Source: Crocinitomicaceae bacterium (lineage in GTDB: Bacteria; Bacteroidota; Bacteroidia; Flavobacteriales_D; Crocinitomicaceae). From it: a DNA stretch of 64,000 bases. Numbering within the stretch: position 1 is the stretch's first letter; every line of letters begins with the position of its first letter. The notes beneath the pieces were generated by a model that saw only the letters and a list, made by a program, of their open reading frames with translations, made no database searches and was not told the DNA's origin. The stretch is taken from the NCBI GenBank assembly GCA_030833845.1, contig JAURGK010000002.1:91273-155272 (forward strand). The letters run 5' to 3'. The translations under genes were made by a program, and so were the position numbers. Positions 17,916-27,423 of this stretch are shown piece by piece.

Positions 17916-19055
17916 ATGACTAATTATTTTACTGAACAACAACAATTGCTTGCCCAAATGGTGCAGGATTTTGCCAAACAAGAAATCAAGCCACACCTCA
18001 GACACTGGGACGACCAAGAAATTTTCCCAATCGAGGTTTTTAAAAAAATGGGTGAACTTGGTTTGTTAGGTGTGTTCATTCCTGAAAATTATGGAGGATC
18101 TGGCTTTGGTTACAAGGAATACGCTACTATATTAATGGAGCTTGGTAAAGTTTGTGGTGGAGTAGGGCTGAGTGTCGCCGCGCATAACTCCCTTTGCTCG
18201 GGGCATATTTTTTATCATGGATCAGAAACCCAAAAGCAAAAATATCTGCCAAAATTGGCTAGTGGCGAGTGGATTGGGGCCTGGGGCCTTACTGAAGCCA
18301 ACACAGGATCTGATGCCATGCGCATGAAGGCCACTGCTGTCCAAGATGGCGATCATTGGGTAATCAATGGCTCTAAAAATTGGATAACACATGGTTTGAG
18401 TGCCGATGTTGCAGTTGTGCTAATTCGTACCGGAGATTTACTAGACAGCCATGGAATAACGGCATTCATCATCGAAAAAGACACCCCTGGTTTTTCTGCA
18501 GTTAAAATCAAAGATAAATTAGGCGTACGTGCCAGCGAAACCGCAGAACTCATCTTTGACAATGTGCGCATACCTCAGCAAAATGTAATAGGCGCGGTTG
18601 GTGAAGGCTTTAAGCAAGCAATGCAGGTATTAGATGGCGGGCGCATTTCCATTGCCTCATTGAGTTGTGGTATTGCTAGAGGGGCGTTCGAGGCAGCAGT
18701 TAAATATGCCAAAGAGCGCGAGCAGTTCGGTCAGCCCATTGCTCATTTTCAAGCCATTGGGTTCAAATTGGCAGACATGGCTACCCAAATAGAAGCTGCA
18801 GAACTACTCACCTTTCAGGCGGCAGCCAAGAAAGATAACAAAGTTGCAGTGACCAAAGAAAGTGCTTTTGCAAAATATTATGCCTCCGAGGTTGCAGTTA
18901 AATGTGGCAATGAAGCAGTTCAAATCATGGGGGGCTATGGTTATACCAAAGAGTATCCTGCCGAGAAATATTTGAGAGATGCCAAACTAATGACCATAGG
19001 GGAGGGGACATCTGAAATTCAAAAAATTGTTATTTCAAGAGAAATTTTGAAATAA
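17916..19055 (+). CDS. acyl-CoA dehydrogenase
   Basis: WGLTEANTGSDAMRMKATA, GGRISIASLSCGIARGAFEAAVKYAKEREQFGQPI, QIMGGYGYTKEYPAEKYLRDAK. Confidence 0.95.
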   Translation: MTNYFTEQQQLLAQMVQDFAKQEIKPHLRHWDDQEIFPIEVFKKMGELGLLGVFIPENYGGSGFGYKEYATILMELGKVCGGVGLSVAAHNSLCSGHIFYHGSETQKQKYLPKLASGEWIGAWGLTEANTGSDAMRMKATAVQDGDHWVINGSKNWITHGLSADVAVVLIRTGDLLDSHGITAFIIEKDTPGFSAVKIKDKLGVRASETAELIFDNVRIPQQNVIGAVGEGFKQAMQVLDGGRISIASLSCGIARGAFEAAVKYAKEREQFGQPIAHFQAIGFKLADMATQIEAAELLTFQAAAKKDNKVAVTKESAFAKYYASEVAVKCGNEAVQIMGGYGYTKEYPAEKYLRDAKLMTIGEGTSEIQKIVISREILK

Positions 19056-19057
19056 TC

Positions 19058-19088
19058 TTTGCAGAATTGATTTTCTCTCGTATCTTTG
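19058..19088 (+). promoter_or_regulatory. Bacteroidota-type promoter for rpsU (TTTG-N19-TATCTTTG)
   Basis: -33 TTTG at 19058-19061, 19-nt spacer, -7 TATCTTTG at 19081-19088, start codon at 19123. Confidence 0.75.
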
Positions 19089-19122
19089 CCACCCTAAGTC
19101 GAAAACAAAGAAATTTATACAT

Positions 19123-19314
19123 ATGTTGATCATTCCAATTAAAGAAGGCGAAAACATCGAACGCGCATTGAAAAAGTACAAAAAGAAGTACGAAAAAACC
19201 AATGTGATGAAACAGCTTCGTGGTCGTAAAGAGTTCGAAAAACCATCGGTTTCTCGTCGTCAGGAAATTATCCGTGCAGCATACAAGCAAAGAATGCAAA
19301 GTCAACAATTGTAA
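19123..19314 (+). CDS. rpsU: 30S ribosomal protein S21
   Basis: MLIIPIKEGENIERALKKYKKKYEKTNVMKQLRGRKEFEKPSVSRRQE. Confidence 0.96.
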   Translation: MLIIPIKEGENIERALKKYKKKYEKTNVMKQLRGRKEFEKPSVSRRQEIIRAAYKQRMQSQQL

Positions 19315-19340
19315 CCAATTGTTCATTTAATACGTATACA

Positions 19341-19363
19341 AAGGAGCTTCGGCTCCTTTTTTT
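19341..19363 (+). terminator. Rho-independent terminator with UUCG tetraloop
   Basis: AAGGAGC-TTCG-GCTCCTT followed by T tract, ending directly at the xerC start codon. Confidence 0.88.
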
Positions 19364-20242
19364 ATGCTCCAAGATTTCGAAAATTTTTTACGCCAAGAAA
19401 AACGCTATTCAGCGCATACTTGCCTGGCATACATGCATGACATCGAACAATTTAGTGTCTATGCAGATTGTCGGCAACTTGAAGATTGGAAAGAGCAGCA
19501 TAACGGCACGATACGGGGCTGGATTGTAGACTTGCTGAATACTGGTTTGAGCAAACGGTCTGTGAATCGCAAGTTGGCATCACTGCGGACTTTATACAAA
19601 TGGATGCTAAAAGAGGGCCTAACAGATGAAAATCCTATGACCCGCATTCAAGGTCCGAAGTCAGAAAAACGCCTTCCGGCCTTTGTTAAAGAATCTGAAT
19701 TAGCACCTCAAAAAGTCTCCTTATTGTTCTCTTCGGACTTCGAAGGCTTGCGTAACGAACTCATTATAGAGTTATTTTATCAAACCGGCATACGACTTTC
19801 AGAACTCATTGATTTGAAAGATGCTGCCGTTCAGGGCCAATCAATAAAGGTGCTGGGAAAAAGGAATAAAGAAAGAATCATTCCAATTACCTCTGAATTG
19901 CTTGCAAAAATTGAAAAATACCGGATTGCAAAAAAAGCTCTTTCCCTAGATCATCCTTGTCTGCTACTTCGCATGAATGGAAAGCCGCTTTACCCTCAAC
20001 TGGTTTATAGGATGGTGAAGGCAACTCTGAGCACGCTGAGTGGTGTTGAAAAGCGGAGCCCACATGTATTGAGGCATACTTTTGCAACTCATATGCTCAA
20101 TAATGGGGCAGGTTTAGAGACACTCAAAGATTTATTAGGCCATGCCAATCTTTCTGCAACCCAAGTTTATACCCACAATTCTTTTGCACAACTAAAAAAA
20201 GCCTACGGAACGGCACATCCAAGGGCGCTTAAATCCAATTAA
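19364..20242 (+). CDS. xerC: tyrosine recombinase XerC/XerD family
   Basis: TGIRLSELIDL, HVLRHTFATHMLNNGAGLETLKDLLGHANLSATQVYTH. Confidence 0.9.
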   Translation: MLQDFENFLRQEKRYSAHTCLAYMHDIEQFSVYADCRQLEDWKEQHNGTIRGWIVDLLNTGLSKRSVNRKLASLRTLYKWMLKEGLTDENPMTRIQGPKSEKRLPAFVKESELAPQKVSLLFSSDFEGLRNELIIELFYQTGIRLSELIDLKDAAVQGQSIKVLGKRNKERIIPITSELLAKIEKYRIAKKALSLDHPCLLLRMNGKPLYPQLVYRMVKATLSTLSGVEKRSPHVLRHTFATHMLNNGAGLETLKDLLGHANLSATQVYTHNSFAQLKKAYGTAHPRALKSN

Positions 20243-20293
20243 ATAAGTACTTAAGCGCTGAAAATACCTATCTTTGCCGCACAAATCATTCAT

Positions 20294-21214
20294 ATGAAAT
20301 TAGCAGCAGTTGGTAGTGTCGCTTTTGATGCCATCGAAACACCTTTTGGAAAGACCGATAAAATAGTTGGCGGCGCCGGAACTTATATTTCTTTAGCCTC
20401 TTCTTTTTTTGTGAATCATCAAAGCCTCATCTCTGTAGTTGGGGGAGATTTCCCCAAGCCATTTCTGGAATTATTGAAATCAAGAGGTATTGACATCAGT
20501 GGGGTACAGGTCAAAGAAAACGAGAAAACATTTTTTTGGTCAGGTAAATATCATACCGACCTCAATTCCCGCGACACCCTCATTACGGAGCTAAATGTAC
20601 TCGGTGATTTTGAACCGATGGTGCCCGATGTGGCGCAACAAGCGGAATTTTTAATGTTGGGTAACCTCAGCCCTGCTGTTCAATTATCTGTTATTAAACA
20701 AATGGCAAATCGTCCGAAATTAATAGCCATGGATACCATGAATTTTTGGATGGATATCGCTTTAGAAGATCTCAAAGAAACGCTCAAGCATATCGATGTG
20801 CTAATTATCAATGACGAAGAGGCCCGGCAGTTATCAGGAATATATTCATTGCGCAAGGCAGCAGATGTCATCAGGGCACTCGGACCCAAGATTTTGATCA
20901 TCAAGAAAGGTGAACATGGCGCCTTGTTGTTTCATGAAAAAAATGTTTTCTACGCACCGGCATTGCCACTAGAGGAAGTGTTTGACCCAACAGGTGCCGG
21001 CGACACCTTTGCTGGTGGATTTATGGGTTATTTGGCAGCTGCGCCAAAGTTAGATTTTGACACCATGAAACGCGCAATAATTGCGGGTTCTGCTTTGGCT
21101 TCTTTCTGTGTTGAAAAGTTCGGTACCGAAAGATTGTTAGAAATCACAGCGCAAGACTTAAACGAGCGTATGCAAGCCTTTGTCACCTTATCTACCTTTC
21201 AATTAGAAGCATAA
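20294..21214 (+). CDS. PfkB family carbohydrate/nucleoside kinase
   Basis: GGAGTYISLASSFF and DPTGAGDTFAGGFMGYLA motifs. Confidence 0.9.
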   Translation: MKLAAVGSVAFDAIETPFGKTDKIVGGAGTYISLASSFFVNHQSLISVVGGDFPKPFLELLKSRGIDISGVQVKENEKTFFWSGKYHTDLNSRDTLITELNVLGDFEPMVPDVAQQAEFLMLGNLSPAVQLSVIKQMANRPKLIAMDTMNFWMDIALEDLKETLKHIDVLIINDEEARQLSGIYSLRKAADVIRALGPKILIIKKGEHGALLFHEKNVFYAPALPLEEVFDPTGAGDTFAGGFMGYLAAAPKLDFDTMKRAIIAGSALASFCVEKFGTERLLEITAQDLNERMQAFVTLSTFQLEA

Positions 21215-22923
21215 TGGAATTACAACAATACATCGATCAACTTTTAGAACTGTCCCAACAGGATGATTTACTACAGCTCGGCCGTGCGGCCAGTGATATA
21301 CGTCAGACTTTTGAAGACATGCTCCTAGAACTTGAAAGACAAGAGCAGATCAAACGACTAGAAGCTGCAGAACAAGGGTCAAATTATGAGGAAATTGATT
21401 ACAAGCCAGTGAAGGAGGCATTTTTTTCGGCATTCAAAGATTTTACAAGCAAAAGAAAGGAACAACAACAATTGCAGCAATCTTTAGAGACACAAAACTT
21501 AAAACTTAAAAAAGAGTTAATTGTGCGTTTAAAGGAGGTGATTGACAACGAAGAAAAAATAGGGAGTGCATTTCAGTCATACAAAGAAATTCACGAGACA
21601 TGGAAAAAAATCGGAACCATCCCTCGCGATCAGCGCGAGAGTATTCAAAAAGAATATTCCAGGTTATTAGAAATTTTCTTTTATAACATCAAAATATACA
21701 AGGAGCTCAAAGATCATGACTACCGCCGTAATAAGCAACTTAAAGAAGATCTGATTTTTAAACTCAAACAACTCCGCGTTGCAAATTTAGCACAGCGTGA
21801 ATTAGAGACCCAACTCCATGCCCTTCAAGATGAATGGGAAGAAATAGGCCCAGTACAAAACGAGGAATGGGAAACCATGAAAGGTGCTTATTGGGAGGCA
21901 GTTCGAGCAATTTACGATAAGATCAATGAGTATTACGAAGCACAACGTCAGCAATTAAAATCTAATATTGACGCTAAAAAATCATTAGTTGCAGCACTTG
22001 AAGAAAGGCTTAAGTTGGCCTCGGAGTGGTTAAACTTCAAGGATTGGGAAACCCAAACAGCTTTTGTATTGGATTTACAGGCTCAGTGGAAGACTATAGG
22101 TTCGGGCAGTCGGAAAGAAAATGAATTGGTGTATCAAGAATTTAGAACACATTGTGATGCCTTTTTTGCTGCGAAAAAAGAATTTTCATTGGCTCAGGAT
22201 TCTGCCCATCAATTGGTAGTTGATAAGAAAAAGGCACTGATTGAAAAGGCAAATTCACTGAGTAAATCAACAGATTGGAAAGAAACTACGGACTTATTCA
22301 AAAAATTACAAAAGGAATGGCAGCAACTTGGATCTGCTGGTCCGCGCAATGAGAACAAACTATGGAAAGCGTTCAGAGAGGCTTGTAATGTATTTTTTGA
22401 AGCCAGACAAGCCCATCTCGAAAGTCAAGACGCTGCTAATGCCACAAATCTTCTTGCCAAACAAGCGCTTATTGAAGCACTTAAATCCTATGAATTACCT
22501 GCCAACAAACAGGAAGCCCTTGGGAAATTGCGTGAATTTCAGAAGCAATTTAACGAAGTAGGGCCAGTTGGTTTCAAAGAGCGGCAAGCGACTTACATTG
22601 CATTTAAAACCCGAATGGATGAGCTCTACAGTGCCCTCAAATTGGAAGGCCAAGAAAAGGACCGTGTATTGTTTGAAGCCAAACTTGAAAGCATCAATGC
22701 CTCACCAGATAAGCAAAAACTACTTCAAGCACAAAGACAAGAAATTCGAAAGCAGATCGATGTATTGCACAAAGAAGTACTTACACTAGAAAATAACCTA
22801 GGGTTTTTTGCACGTTCAAAGGGAGCTGATCAGCTCCGTCAAGACGTAGAGAAGAAAATTCTTGGCGCGCAAGAAAAAATCAAAGCACTTCGATCAAAAC
22901 TCAAACTAATTCCAAATGAATAG
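21214..22923 (+). CDS. DUF349 domain-containing coiled-coil protein
   Basis: Repeated W-x6-7-W/IG units (ETWKKIGTIPRDQRESIQKEYSRLLEIFF; EWQQLGSAGPRNENKLWKAFREACNVFF). Confidence 0.88.
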   Translation: MELQQYIDQLLELSQQDDLLQLGRAASDIRQTFEDMLLELERQEQIKRLEAAEQGSNYEEIDYKPVKEAFFSAFKDFTSKRKEQQQLQQSLETQNLKLKKELIVRLKEVIDNEEKIGSAFQSYKEIHETWKKIGTIPRDQRESIQKEYSRLLEIFFYNIKIYKELKDHDYRRNKQLKEDLIFKLKQLRVANLAQRELETQLHALQDEWEEIGPVQNEEWETMKGAYWEAVRAIYDKINEYYEAQRQQLKSNIDAKKSLVAALEERLKLASEWLNFKDWETQTAFVLDLQAQWKTIGSGSRKENELVYQEFRTHCDAFFAAKKEFSLAQDSAHQLVVDKKKALIEKANSLSKSTDWKETTDLFKKLQKEWQQLGSAGPRNENKLWKAFREACNVFFEARQAHLESQDAANATNLLAKQALIEALKSYELPANKQEALGKLREFQKQFNEVGPVGFKERQATYIAFKTRMDELYSALKLEGQEKDRVLFEAKLESINASPDKQKLLQAQRQEIRKQIDVLHKEVLTLENNLGFFARSKGADQLRQDVEKKILGAQEKIKALRSKLKLIPNE

Positions 22924-23575
22924 CTTCATAAACTTGCTGTTATTGGTGGTGAGTTTGCCCACCTTACTTTTTTCTGTATTTGTGGGGTTTGACTTACCCA
23001 TAGATTTTTTTCATACCACTGGGGGTAGGCTTCCGTATAGCGAAGAGGTGTATATCATTTTGGGCCTTCTGATCTTAATTATTGGACTGCGTCGTTCTAT
23101 TCGCCGATGGATGGGTGTGCAGATGGTAAAGCAACAAAGTAAGTTTGTGTGGAACAATCCAATAAGTAGTGAAAGAAAACGCCGGGTGTATGTCTATAAT
23201 GGCCTTGAAGCCTTGGTTTTTGTAAGTCTAATCATTGCGCATGTTTTTTTGACCCAAAAAGCATATTTCGTAGTATTGGCCTATAGCATTTTAGCGATAG
23301 ATGCTATAATTTTTGTGCTTTTAAATCAGAAAGCCTTTCGAGTAGGTCTTAGTTCCAAAGCAATCCTAGTCGCAGACAGAGAAATTATATTAATTTATCT
23401 GAACGGACTTCGAAAGGTTTCTATTAGTCAGCAAACAATTTATTTTGATTATATCAAAGACTTACAACTTTCATTTCCACTCGATTGTATAGCGACAAGC
23501 CAAAAGGAATCTTTTTTTAACTCACTGCAGGCTCAGATTGATAGGGATAAAGTCCTTTTTCAGTACACCAAGTAG
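22916..23575 (+). CDS. hypothetical membrane protein
   Basis: Several TM segments, overlaps the previous gene by 8 nt. Confidence 0.55.
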   Translation: MNSFINLLLLVVSLPTLLFSVFVGFDLPIDFFHTTGGRLPYSEEVYIILGLLILIIGLRRSIRRWMGVQMVKQQSKFVWNNPISSERKRRVYVYNGLEALVFVSLIIAHVFLTQKAYFVVLAYSILAIDAIIFVLLNQKAFRVGLSSKAILVADREIILIYLNGLRKVSISQQTIYFDYIKDLQLSFPLDCIATSQKESFFNSLQAQIDRDKVLFQYTK

Positions 23576-23593
23576 AATTTGTACATTCGTGCA

Positions 23594-24601
23594 ATGCATT
23601 TGGGATCTCCGCAAAAAATATTGATAGTGCGTTTTAGCTCCATTGGAGATATCGTGCTGACCTTTTCTGTAGCAGCTACCATCAAGGATTTGTTTCCTCA
23701 ATGCAAAGTAGATTTTGTAACCAAACCTCAATTCAAAGCGCTTTTAGCCGCTTGCCCTGAGTTGGACACCATTTATACACTGAATGGATCCGTCAAGGCG
23801 CTCAGAAAGGAAATCGACTTTAGTCAGTATGATGCCGTTTTGGATTTGCATCACAACCTACGTACAAGAATTTTTCTTCGATTTTTATCTGGCAAAGTTT
23901 ATAGGTTTCCTAAGAACAATCTCCAAAAATGGCTACTTACTACCTTTAAAATCCGACCTAAGAACCATACGCATGTCATAGAAAGGTATTTGATGCCCTT
24001 GTTTTCCTATTTAAAAAGTAAGCATATTGGTCAAGAACCTAAATTCTTAGTTCCCGATTATGCTCGAATTGATATCAAAGAGGCTTTTAACCTAGCACCA
24101 AAATCGTATGTAGCCATCGCGATAGGTGCGCAATTTGCAACCAAAAGACTACCCACAGATTTATTGATTGAATTGGTTAAAAAAATCAACAATCCAATTC
24201 TTTTATTGGGTGGCAAAGAAGATGAAACCGTTGCCAATGATATAATTGACGGGGCGGGTAAAAATGACATTTATTCAGCTGCTGCAAGGGCAAGCATCCA
24301 TGAGTCTGCCTGGCTGATAAAAAATGCCAAGTGCCTTGTTAGTCACGACACAGGGCTCATGCATATTGGCGCAACCTTTGATATACCCTTGTTTGTTGTT
24401 TGGGGAAATACGACACCAGATTTTGGAATGTACCCTTACAGAAAAGATCAGAAACATGTATGGCACTTTCAGGTAGAAGACCTCTCATGTAGGCCTTGTT
24501 CTAAAATAGGCCATGACCAATGCCCTAAAAGACATTTCAAATGTATGCGCAACCAAAATACGGTTAGGCTTGCCAAAGCCGTAAACGACTTGAGTGGTTA
24601 G
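23594..24601 (+). CDS. glycosyltransferase family 9 (heptosyltransferase-like)
   Basis: ILIVRFSSIGDIVLTFSV, LGGKEDETVANDII, HDTGLMHIGATFDIPLFVVWGNTTPDFGMYPY; start taken at the internal ATG 23594. Confidence 0.9.
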   Translation: MHLGSPQKILIVRFSSIGDIVLTFSVAATIKDLFPQCKVDFVTKPQFKALLAACPELDTIYTLNGSVKALRKEIDFSQYDAVLDLHHNLRTRIFLRFLSGKVYRFPKNNLQKWLLTTFKIRPKNHTHVIERYLMPLFSYLKSKHIGQEPKFLVPDYARIDIKEAFNLAPKSYVAIAIGAQFATKRLPTDLLIELVKKINNPILLLGGKEDETVANDIIDGAGKNDIYSAAARASIHESAWLIKNAKCLVSHDTGLMHIGATFDIPLFVVWGNTTPDFGMYPYRKDQKHVWHFQVEDLSCRPCSKIGHDQCPKRHFKCMRNQNTVRLAKAVNDLSG

Positions 24602-25113
24602 TCTTCGAAAAATAATTTCTTTAGTTCGGTGGCCTCTGCAGCTTTCATTTTACCCGCCAAAATGAGGGCCAATTGTTTGCGGCGCAACGCACCATCATAG
24701 CGCATTTTTTCTTCTTCTGATTCAGGAATCAAAGCAGGCACCTGAATGGGATTGCCATTTTGATCTACGGCAACAAAGGTATAAATTGCTTCGTTGCATT
24801 TTTCACGCTGCCCTGTGACAGGGTCTTCGACAAAAACGTCGACAAATACCTCCATAGAAGAATTAAACGCCCTCGATACTTTTGCCTCTAAAGTGACAAT
24901 AGACGCATGATTAATAGGCTTCTGAAAAGAAACATTGTTTACCGAGGCCGTAACTACAACGCGCTTGGAGTGTCGGTGAGCAGAAACACTTGCTATGACA
25001 TCCATCCAGGCAAGTAGTTCGCCTCCGAATAGATTACCCAACGTATTGGTATCATTTGGCAATACGATTTTTGTGGTTATTGCAAGCGTGTCTATGGCTT
25101 TATTTGCTTTCAT
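24598..25113 (-). CDS. acyl-CoA thioesterase (hotdog fold)
   Basis: NTLGNLFGGELLAWMDVIASVSAHRHSKRVVVTASVNNVSFQKPI; start taken at 25113 (MKANKAID) rather than 25140. Confidence 0.88.
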   Translation of the reverse strand: MKANKAIDTLAITTKIVLPNDTNTLGNLFGGELLAWMDVIASVSAHRHSKRVVVTASVNNVSFQKPINHASIVTLEAKVSRAFNSSMEVFVDVFVEDPVTGQREKCNEAIYTFVAVDQNGNPIQVPALIPESEEEKMRYDGALRRKQLALILAGKMKAAEATELKKLFFED

Positions 25114-25226
25114 TGAACAAAGGTAAACAATACCTTTCATTTACTTAATTTATGAGCTAAAATACATTTTTACACTTAGTTGTTGTATTTTTACGACAAA
25201 CTATACTAGCTCTTAATCAAACCATT

Positions 25227-27419
25227 ATGAGAACAAGCTTTTTAACGACAATTCTTTTATTTTCCTTTTCCTTAACAAGTCTCGTTTTAGCACAAAAACC
25301 ACAGCGCGTTTTAGATCCACATAATATGCGCGAAGGTGAGCACATTGAATATTGTATCACACACAAAAAACAAGCCGAGCTTGAAAAAGATCCGATTTTT
25401 TTAAAGGGCCTTCACGAGGCTGAAGCTGCATTAAATGAGGTTGCAAAAAAAGGGGAATCCCAAAAAGCGACCATCTATACCATTCCTGTTGTTTTTCACG
25501 TTTTGCACTTCGGTGGCCTTGAAAATATTTCAGATGAGCAAATATTAAATGCACTTGCCATTTTGAACCGTGATTACCGCAAACAAAATGCGGATACGGC
25601 CACTGTTCATCAGGATTTCCAAGGCATGCCTGCCGATATTGAAGTTGAATTCAAGTTGGCAACTATTGCACCAAACGGCCAATGTTTCAAAGGTATTACC
25701 CGAACTTTTTCACCACTGAGTTTTGACGGATCCAGCGGAAGTGCTCAGGTTGATGCCATAATTGCAGGAAATGATGTGTATAACGGCTCATGGCCGGGCA
25801 ATAAATATTTGAATATTTTTATTTGTGCCGAGATTGGAGGTGCTGCGGGTTATACATACAAACCTAATAATGGTTTTGCCACGAGCATGAAAAATGGCAT
25901 TTGGGTCTTGCATGATTACGTCGGGGCAATTGGCACCAGTGGCACTAGTTCAAGCAGAACCCTAACCCATGAAGTTGGTCATTGGCTGAATTTAGATCAT
26001 ACCTGGGGTGGCAACAATAATCCGGGCAACGCATCTAGCTGCGGCACCGATGACAACGTTCAGGATACGCCCACTTGTATTGGTGTTTCGGCCTGCTTAC
26101 TCAATTCCAATACTTGTAATACTGACAACGCTTATTGGGGATTTGACATCCGTGATAACGTAGAAAACTATATGGATTATTCCTACTGCTCAAAAATGTT
26201 TACACAAGGGCAACGCACCCGCATGCGCAATGCTTTACAGGTGGCAAGCACAGGAAGAGCCAATGTAGTATCTGCTGCTAATTTAACAGCTGTAGGGGCA
26301 ACCACCTCGCCTTACCTGTGTAAGGCAGATTTCATTTCAGACAAAACGACAATTTGTATGGGCAATGAAGTGCAATTCTCCGATGACTCCTACAACGCAG
26401 TTACTGGTTGGACGTGGCAGATTACTCCGAATTCAGGCTGGAGTTTTACAAATGGTACCGATGCTTCATCGCAAAATCCTACAATTATGTTTGATGTTTC
26501 AGGCATGTATGATGTGACACTTGTTGCCACTGATGGCACCAACAGCGATACAGAGGTCAAGCAAGGATTTATTCGTGTATTAGGCACTCCCGAAAGCTTA
26601 CCTTTCTGGGAGGGCTTTGAAGCATACACTAGCTTAGATAATCTCCCAAATTGGGAAGTATATAATGCCAACAATAACAACGCATTTATCCTGGAGTCTA
26701 ATTTTGGTCAGGCAAGTGGGAAATGCGCAAGACTCAATAATTTTAATCAATCGGCATCTAATGTTGATGAATTGATTTCAACAAACATAGATCTATCCCC
26801 AATAGTTTCCACCTCTGGTCAGGTAACCTTATCTTTTAGGTATGCCTACCGCAAACGAGTATCTACAGACTATGAATACCTTAAAGTATTTATTTCAGGC
26901 AACTGCGGTGAGAACTGGGTCCAACGCAAAACCCTAGGGGGTAACCAGCTTTCTAGCCAAACTAGTACATCCGCCTGGACGCCAACAGAGGCCGATTGGG
27001 TTACTGTACATATGACTAACGTAACGGCCAATTATTTCACAGACAATTTTAGGATGCGTTTTCGTTTTGAAGGTGAAGGGGGAAATAATTTCTTTTTGGA
27101 TAACATCAATTTATACAGTGGTCCGCCATCTAATGATTTAGTATTGGCAACTATCAATGAAAATTTATTTGACAACCTTAACATCTATCCTAATCCAACC
27201 GATGGAGACCTTCATTTAACTTTCAATTCCAGTATAGGAGGTGCATCTATGCTTTATATCACGGATATTACTGGTAAGAGAGTGAAGTCATATCCTTTGC
27301 AAATTCAAACGGGCAGTAACGTAGTGATTACCGAAACAACAGGTTTGGCGAGTGGCACCTACTTAATCCAACTTCATTCCAATGGATTTGTAACCACAAG
27401 ATCTTTCATTGTTGAATAG
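25227..27419 (+). CDS. M43 family (pappalysin-like) zinc metalloprotease with PKD domain and T9SS sorting domain
   Basis: TLTHEVGHWLNLDHTWGG (HEXXHxxxxxH); ENYMDYSYCSKMFTQGQ Met-turn; PKD region; C-terminal IYPNPTDGDLHLTF...LIQLHSNGFVTTRSFIVE. Confidence 0.92.
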   Translation: MRTSFLTTILLFSFSLTSLVLAQKPQRVLDPHNMREGEHIEYCITHKKQAELEKDPIFLKGLHEAEAALNEVAKKGESQKATIYTIPVVFHVLHFGGLENISDEQILNALAILNRDYRKQNADTATVHQDFQGMPADIEVEFKLATIAPNGQCFKGITRTFSPLSFDGSSGSAQVDAIIAGNDVYNGSWPGNKYLNIFICAEIGGAAGYTYKPNNGFATSMKNGIWVLHDYVGAIGTSGTSSSRTLTHEVGHWLNLDHTWGGNNNPGNASSCGTDDNVQDTPTCIGVSACLLNSNTCNTDNAYWGFDIRDNVENYMDYSYCSKMFTQGQRTRMRNALQVASTGRANVVSAANLTAVGATTSPYLCKADFISDKTTICMGNEVQFSDDSYNAVTGWTWQITPNSGWSFTNGTDASSQNPTIMFDVSGMYDVTLVATDGTNSDTEVKQGFIRVLGTPESLPFWEGFEAYTSLDNLPNWEVYNANNNNAFILESNFGQASGKCARLNNFNQSASNVDELISTNIDLSPIVSTSGQVTLSFRYAYRKRVSTDYEYLKVFISGNCGENWVQRKTLGGNQLSSQTSTSAWTPTEADWVTVHMTNVTANYFTDNFRMRFRFEGEGGNNFFLDNINLYSGPPSNDLVLATINENLFDNLNIYPNPTDGDLHLTFNSSIGGASMLYITDITGKRVKSYPLQIQTGSNVVITETTGLASGTYLIQLHSNGFVTTRSFIVE

Positions 27420-27423
27420 CTTG

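Noticed and set aside
19364-20242. Tyrosine recombinase as evidence of an integrated mobile element
   Set aside because: It sits directly after rpsU with no att-like repeats, phage or transfer genes nearby; XerC-type housekeeping recombinase is the simpler reading.
20268-20293. TATCTTTG upstream of the PfkB gene as another leaderless example
   Set aside because: It lies 17 nt before the ATG, consistent with a short ordinary leader, and no clear -33 element was found.
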